Shown here piece by piece: positions 59,610-64,000 of a DNA stretch of 64,000 nucleotides. Numbering within the stretch: the first letter of the stretch is position 1; each line of letters opens with the position of its first letter. The translations under genes were made by a program, and so were the position numbers. The DNA is taken from NCBI RefSeq assembly GCF_019670005.1, contig NZ_AP019783.1, positions 2,940,150 to 3,004,149 of the forward strand, given 5' to 3'. The notes below the pieces were generated by a model. It was not told where the DNA came from, searched no databases, and was given only the letters and a program-made list of their open reading frames with translations. The stretch is from Methylomagnum ishizawai (lineage in GTDB: Bacteria > Pseudomonadota > Gammaproteobacteria > Methylococcales > Methylococcaceae).

Positions 59610-62312
59610 TCACCCATCATCGTCCCATTCGCCGGGCGGGATGCCCCAAAGCGAACCGAACGCCGCCCGTGCCAAGTTCAACCGTGGGAATATATATTCC
59701 CACGGCCTTCCCTCAGAGCTTGCCTTCTTCTTTCCCACCCCCCATTTCTTTAACGCCTTGCCGAAAGTGCCTTCGTCGATTTGCTTATGGTGGGGGATGT
59801 TCCTAAACTTGCAATAGTATTCATATTGGCTTCGGACATTATAAGTCCTGGCCGTATTCGCCCAATAAGGCGGTTCTTTTTCGCTTTCCGGGAACATCCA
59901 GCCCCGGCATAAACAAGCGTAATACCACTGCACCATACTATCGGCGCTCTTGATCTTCAAATCCCACCCCGCTTCCCGCAGCTTCATCGGGATTTTGCGC
60001 GGATGGAAGCCGGTTATATCCACATCATAAAGCAAATAATAAAACAGGGATTCCAGTCCACCGCCTTGCAAGTCGCCCTTGATCCTGCCGAAATATTCAT
60101 GGTCTTCCTTGTGCGCTTCCGACACATCCAACACGACAAACCGCGCATCGTCCATATCCCTCGGCACTGGAAAACTATTATTGGTGGCGATGACCACCCG
60201 CTTATAGTTCCGCACCATCGCCGCGTTCTCGCGCTTGGCTTCCATCAATGCGTTGGGGTCGGTAATCATCGCCTTTAACGCGCCTTCGTGGGCCTTATCT
60301 CCACCCCAGGTCGCTTCGTTCGCGAAGACCAGCAAGGCATTCGCCAAGTGCCCCGAAAACTGCCCGGTCAAGTGGGCGGTATTGGTCAACTCGATATAAT
60401 GGGCCAAGCCCACGATTTGCCCCAGCGCTTCCGCGAACGTCCCCTTGCCCGTGCGCTGGCCGGAGCGCAGCAACAAAGCCGCGCCCGGCAAATCGGCGGG
60501 ATATTGGACTAGATGCGCCATCCAGCCCAGGATATAGCCGTAGGCTTCTTCATCGCCCGCGCAAATCACATCGCGGACCATATCCAAATAGCTTTGATGC
60601 AAATAGCCGGGGCGCGGCTCCAATCCCCACCCGCGCCACAGGTTGAAAGTGCCGGGTGGCATTTCGGAATCCAATAGCCCAGGCGTAAACACCACATGGC
60701 TATACTCGCGGCGGGTCGGATGTTTAAGCCATGCTTCTGCCCAAGATACGTCATCCCCATCCACCCGAATTATCCGGTTCTCATACCTCAACAGGAAATC
60801 GTTCCGGGCCGAGAAAGTCACCTCTTGCCGTTTCGATTCTGGATTATCGACCACTGACATAATGCGGGTCTTTCCCTGCATATGTACTATGGCATGATAT
60901 TTATTAAGCTCTGAGATATAAGGCGGGATAGTATCATCGTGGTTATCCCCGCCACCGGAATCCCCCGACTCGGCACTCTTACGTAAAACCTCCCAACCGA
61001 CTCCAGCCCTTTTCCCCGCCTGTTTGAATAGGGATACTTTTATCGCCTCTGGCAAACTCGATTCCGCTATATCTTTGCCAATTTGATGTACCAGAATATC
61101 AATATCATCGGTTGTAACTATCCGCGCCTCAAAGGCTAGGCGGGCCTCTCTTTTCTGGGAAAAATCGATAACCTTGGGCCGGGACTCGGGAGGCGGCGCG
61201 GGAATGGCGGCGGGGATCGGCGGGACCGGCCTGGGTTCGCCGTCCACCGCCCGCCGCAACTGGCGGGCCACGGCGTCCAGCCCGGCGACTTGGTGCAGAT
61301 CGTTGAAGTCCGTGGGCGGCTTACTGTGCCCGCGTACCCAGTCCATGGTTTGCTCATCGGTGAACGCGGGCACGGCCAGCGCCGCGCCCACCGCTTCCGC
61401 CGCCTGCCGGGCATATTCCAGCCCGCCGCCGATGTCCCCCACAATCACAATGCGGGCGGCGGGGCACCGCGCCCGCAGGATTCGGGCGATATTGGGTAGG
61501 TTGCTGGCCGAAAGCGCCGCGAAAACCGACCATTGCACCGCTTCCCGGCATGAAAGGACCGTCGCCACGCCTTCCCCGATAGCCAGGGTCAAGCCGCCGC
61601 CGTCGCCCTCGGGCAGGGTTTGCGCGGCCCAAAAGCCGCCCGCTTTCGGCCCGCCCGCGATGGCGGTTTTCCGGCCCTGGCCGTCGATCAATTCCACCGT
61701 GGACAGCTTGCCATCGACCTTGACCGGCACCACCAACACCAGCCCGGCCAGCGCTTCCCCGTCGCTCTTGGGCGGATAGCCCAGGATCGAAGCGGCCTGT
61801 TCCACGGGGATTTCACGGAGGGCTTCCACGGGCTTGGCGCGTTTGCGCCCGAGATAGGGATGCTCGGGCCGCGCCGGGCGGGCCGCTTTCCACAGCGCCG
61901 CCGCCTTGGTCGCCGCCGTTTGCGCGGCTTCCGCCTGCTGTTTCGCCGCCTGTTCGGCCCGCGCCTTGCGCCTCTGTTCGCGCTCCTGGCGCTCCGCTTC
62001 GGTTTCGGGCCGCGCTTCGCTGTCCGGCTTCCATCCGCCGTCCAAGGCCATCCGCCAAAGGGTGGCGATGGTGACTTTCCCGCCCGGCTTGGCCGATTTC
62101 CAGGCGTCCCGGAACGCGGCCTTATCGTAGCTGTCGCCCTCCTGGCTCCATTCGTCGGCGATGTCCCGGCCATCCTCCCCCAGGGCGTCCTTGATCGCGG
62201 CCAGGATGCGGAACCATGAGCGATGGTCGCAGCTGGGGGAGACATAACGCAGGGCCGACCACACGTTATGCCGGGTCGGTGGGATTTCCTGTTTCTGCGG
62301 CCCCGGCATCAT
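59610..62312 (-). CDS. phage primase-helicase (PriCT-2, Toprim, SF3-like)
   Basis: A 900-residue replication protein. Residues about 10-100: PriCT-2 (SPSCDHRSWFRILAAIKDALGEDG, DEWSQEGDSYDKAAFRDAW). About 110-190: charged coil linker. About 260-350: Toprim (LTLAIGEGVATVLS, ARIVIVGDIGGGLEYA). About 560-800: helicase part with Walker A LLRSGQRTGKGTFAEAL near 615 and VFANEATWGG. It should prime and unwind phage DNA. I chose ATG 62312, which overlaps the helicase stop as ATGATG. Confidence 0.9.
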   Translation of the reverse strand: MMPGPQKQEIPPTRHNVWSALRYVSPSCDHRSWFRILAAIKDALGEDGRDIADEWSQEGDSYDKAAFRDAWKSAKPGGKVTIATLWRMALDGGWKPDSEARPETEAERQEREQRRKARAEQAAKQQAEAAQTAATKAAALWKAARPARPEHPYLGRKRAKPVEALREIPVEQAASILGYPPKSDGEALAGLVLVVPVKVDGKLSTVELIDGQGRKTAIAGGPKAGGFWAAQTLPEGDGGGLTLAIGEGVATVLSCREAVQWSVFAALSASNLPNIARILRARCPAARIVIVGDIGGGLEYARQAAEAVGAALAVPAFTDEQTMDWVRGHSKPPTDFNDLHQVAGLDAVARQLRRAVDGEPRPVPPIPAAIPAPPPESRPKVIDFSQKREARLAFEARIVTTDDIDILVHQIGKDIAESSLPEAIKVSLFKQAGKRAGVGWEVLRKSAESGDSGGGDNHDDTIPPYISELNKYHAIVHMQGKTRIMSVVDNPESKRQEVTFSARNDFLLRYENRIIRVDGDDVSWAEAWLKHPTRREYSHVVFTPGLLDSEMPPGTFNLWRGWGLEPRPGYLHQSYLDMVRDVICAGDEEAYGYILGWMAHLVQYPADLPGAALLLRSGQRTGKGTFAEALGQIVGLAHYIELTNTAHLTGQFSGHLANALLVFANEATWGGDKAHEGALKAMITDPNALMEAKRENAAMVRNYKRVVIATNNSFPVPRDMDDARFVVLDVSEAHKEDHEYFGRIKGDLQGGGLESLFYYLLYDVDITGFHPRKIPMKLREAGWDLKIKSADSMVQWYYACLCRGWMFPESEKEPPYWANTARTYNVRSQYEYYCKFRNIPHHKQIDEGTFGKALKKWGVGKKKASSEGRPWEYIFPRLNLARAAFGSLWGIPPGEWDDDG
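59682..59705. repeat. 24-bp perfect palindrome inside the primase 3' end
   Basis: CCGTGGGAATAT and its exact complement ATATTCCCACGG abut with no spacer. It lies in the last 30 codons of the primase (coding for RPWEYIFPR), 113 bases from the long inverted repeat. A dimeric protein site is possible; codon constraint alone would not demand perfect symmetry. Confidence 0.6.
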
Positions 62313-63742
62313 GCCCGCCCCGCTTGCTGTTGCGGATGCAATTCCCGCCAGCGCAGCCGCGCCCACGCTTCCTTATAGCCGCACGCCTTCCCGACTTGCT
62401 CCAATTCCTCGAAGGTTTTACATGCCTTTTCGGCTTGCTCCCGCCAGCGCGTCAGCGCCTTGCGCCGTTCGGGTGTGAGTTCCAATAACTCGCCTTCCGC
62501 CGCCCCATACAGGTCTTCCACCTGCAAGGCTTCCACCGCGGGGTTATCGACCTTGCGGAGTTCCCGGCCACAATGGGGGCATTCGGCCAAGCGCACCGCC
62601 ACCAGGGCTTTGCAGCCAAAGCAGGGTTTCAGGTCGCTCCCGGCCCGTGCGGGCTTCTCCATGCCGTCCAGTGTCCATGTCACCGGCTCGGTGGGTAGCC
62701 CGTGCTTAATCATGTTCCCGGCATGGTCCAAGATGATGGCCCGGTCCTTGCCGGGGCAAACCCGCAAGGCGCGGCCCGCCTGCTGCATCGCCAGGGAAAA
62801 ACTCATCGTGGGGCGTAGCATGATCGCCGCCACCACGGAGGGAATGTCGGTGCCTTCCGATACCACATTGACCGACACCAGCACATGCAATGCCCCGGTG
62901 CCCAGGTCGGCTATCATCCGCTTGCGGAGGCCGTCCGGCGTGGTACCCATCAACACCGCCGCCTGATAGCCCGCCGCCGAAAACTGCGCCGCCACATGGT
63001 CCGCGTGCTTGGCGTCCACGCAAAAGGCGATGGCCGGTGCCCTTGGACAGCGGGCGGTATAGTGGGCCACGGCATCCCCCGTGATGCCCAGGGCACCGAC
63101 CCGCGCCGCCAAATCCGCCGCGACATAATCCCCGCCCCGGCGCTTGACGCCTTCCAAGTCGGGCAAGCGTTCCGGGCTGTAGACCACGGGCGGGCACAGC
63201 CGCCCGCGCCGGATCAATTCGGACACGGACGGCCCCACGATGATCGAATCGAAAAATCCATCGGCGTCCTTGCCCAGTCCCTTACCGTCCAGACGACACG
63301 GGGTCGCGGATACCCCCAGCAATATCGCGCCCTCGTTGTGTTCCAACACCTTGCCCCAGGTGCTGTCGCGGGTGGCATGGTGGGCCTCGTCGATAATCAC
63401 CAGGGGGCGGCGGTAGCGGCCCGCCTTGTCCAGCTTGCAGCGGCGGGCCAGCGTTTGCACCATCGCCACCTGTACCGGGTGGTCGGTCGGGGCCGAATCC
63501 GGGGCCACCACCCCATGCGGCACATCCCAGCGTTCAAGGGCCGCGGATATTTGGCTCACCAATTCCTTGCGGTGGGCCAGCAACAACGCCCCCCCCTTCG
63601 CCGCCGCGCCCTTGGCGATGAAGGTAAACACCACGGTTTTCCCGCCGCCCGTGGGCAACACCAAGAGCGGTGCCCGCGCCCCGCTTTTCAAGGTGGCGCG
63701 GATATTCCCCACCGCCTGCTGTTGATAATCGAAGAGTTCCAT
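62309..63742 (-). CDS. superfamily 2 DEAH-type helicase, phage replication
   Basis: A 477-residue helicase: Walker A VLPTGGGKTVVF (about 28-39), Walker B VIIDEAHHATRD (near 117), motif III GVSATPCRLDG, motif VI MQQAGRALRV. A C-terminal zinc-like knuckle follows (CFGCKALVAVRLAECPHCG) and a helical tail. Many phages carry such a UvsW/RecG-like SF2 helicase beside the primase. It overlaps the primase start by 4 bases. Confidence 0.9.
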   Translation of the reverse strand: MELFDYQQQAVGNIRATLKSGARAPLLVLPTGGGKTVVFTFIAKGAAAKGGALLLAHRKELVSQISAALERWDVPHGVVAPDSAPTDHPVQVAMVQTLARRCKLDKAGRYRRPLVIIDEAHHATRDSTWGKVLEHNEGAILLGVSATPCRLDGKGLGKDADGFFDSIIVGPSVSELIRRGRLCPPVVYSPERLPDLEGVKRRGGDYVAADLAARVGALGITGDAVAHYTARCPRAPAIAFCVDAKHADHVAAQFSAAGYQAAVLMGTTPDGLRKRMIADLGTGALHVLVSVNVVSEGTDIPSVVAAIMLRPTMSFSLAMQQAGRALRVCPGKDRAIILDHAGNMIKHGLPTEPVTWTLDGMEKPARAGSDLKPCFGCKALVAVRLAECPHCGRELRKVDNPAVEALQVEDLYGAAEGELLELTPERRKALTRWREQAEKACKTFEELEQVGKACGYKEAWARLRWRELHPQQQAGRA

Positions 63743-63751
63743 GGGCGGGAC

Positions 63752-63976
63752 TCAGGTATCGGCGGGTTTAGATACTGTCACGGCGATTTCCCCCGCTAAC
63801 CGGCTCGCCCCTGCAATCCAGCCCGGCGCTTGAACTTGGCACTTGTAGGCGCGGACATAGATTTCCGCTTCGGCCAGCAAAACGCGGAGTCGATCACGTT
63901 CCTTTTCCAGCCGCTCATTTTCTCCATGTAATCGCCGCAATTCGGCGGCAATCCGGTCATACCCAGATTCGAGCAT
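63752..63976 (-). CDS. small coiled-coil phage protein (start uncertain)
   Basis: A 74-residue protein with a strong coiled coil (IAAELRRLHGENERLEKERDRLRVLLAEAE) and a C-terminal tail. The frame stays open to the window edge (DSDFDPDE before the ATG), so it may start further upstream. It lies 9 bases before the helicase gene in the same operon. No function assigned. Confidence 0.5.
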   Translation of the reverse strand: MLESGYDRIAAELRRLHGENERLEKERDRLRVLLAEAEIYVRAYKCQVQAPGWIAGASRLAGEIAVTVSKPADT

Positions 63977-64000
63977 TTCATCCGGGTCGAAATCGGAATC

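Larger units (their letters stand above)
26264..64000. mobile_element. lambda-like siphovirus prophage (right end outside window)
   Basis: A continuous block of minus-strand phage genes: helicase, primase, terminase pair (Nu1/GpA type), gpW, lambda-type portal, protease-capsid fusion, decoration protein, minor tail protein Z, tail tube, frameshifted tail chaperones, tape measure and tail tip. The left edge is placed after the LBF_2804 gene because phage genes start there; no att core could be proven since the other end is not in the window. No integrase, repressor or lysis cassette is seen, so those should lie beyond 64 kb. A non-phage cargo island interrupts it at about 47.9-56 kb. Confidence 0.9.

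Overview
The window is GC-rich, gene-dense chromosomal DNA (1 to about 26.2 kb) followed by most of a lambda-like tailed prophage (about 26.26 kb to the right edge). Gene content (RtcBA/RtcR, split RecB and RecD, methionine salvage, SoxY-like protein) and strong GC bias suggest a high-GC gammaproteobacterium, possibly of the methanotroph type (Methylococcaceae); that placement is inference from gene content only.

Left arm, 1-12 kb: the N-terminus of an ACT-domain malic enzyme, a DUF2721 membrane protein and a secreted PQQ-type propeller protein precede an RNA-repair island at 4.2-11.1 kb. The island holds rtcA, a DUF1152 gene, rtcB, a tRNA-like RNA, an AT-rich HEPN/Abi_C-type gene, a VapBC toxin-antitoxin pair, and rtcR, the CARF-sigma54 activator of the rtc genes. 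The HEPN-type gene, the tRNA-like RNA and rtcB lie head to tail on the minus strand with almost no gap, which suggests one transcript combining a candidate RNA cleaver, an RNA decoy or sensor ligand, and an RNA ligase.

Middle, 11.3-26.2 kb: SEC-C protein, PilZ protein, recB, a Tat-exported DUF882 (M15-like) protein, an overlapping mtnB-mtnD-mtnC methionine-salvage operon, recD overlapping a secreted beta-helix protein, an orphan SoxY-like carrier, a TPR protein and an LBF_2804-family membrane protein. recC is not in the window.

Prophage, 26.3-64 kb, almost all on the minus strand. Transcription order from the right: helicase, PriCT-2/Toprim primase-helicase, a 39-bp inverted repeat with TCCAA iterons, small and large terminase, a Mor-like regulator, then (after the cargo) Rha, gpW, portal, a ClpP-like protease fused to the capsid protein, decoration protein, connectors, tail tube, tail chaperones joined by a canonical -1 frameshift signal, a 2185-residue tape measure with a lytic transglycosylase domain, and tail-tip proteins.

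Between the terminase block and the head genes (about 47.9-56 kb) lies a foreign AT-rich, mostly plus-strand cargo island. It contains a Trypco1-like protein plus an intact subtilase, an AhpD-like protein, an unknown protein, a PD-(D/E)XK nuclease candidate and a minus-strand P63C protein. These are separated by two integron-type attC sites, several copies of two palindromic repeat families, and an IS630-type insertion sequence flanked by TA. No integron integrase is present, so the island looks like an integrase-less cassette cluster carried by a phage, with candidate defence genes as cargo. This island and the rtc/HEPN/tRNA-like locus are the two most interesting parts of the window.
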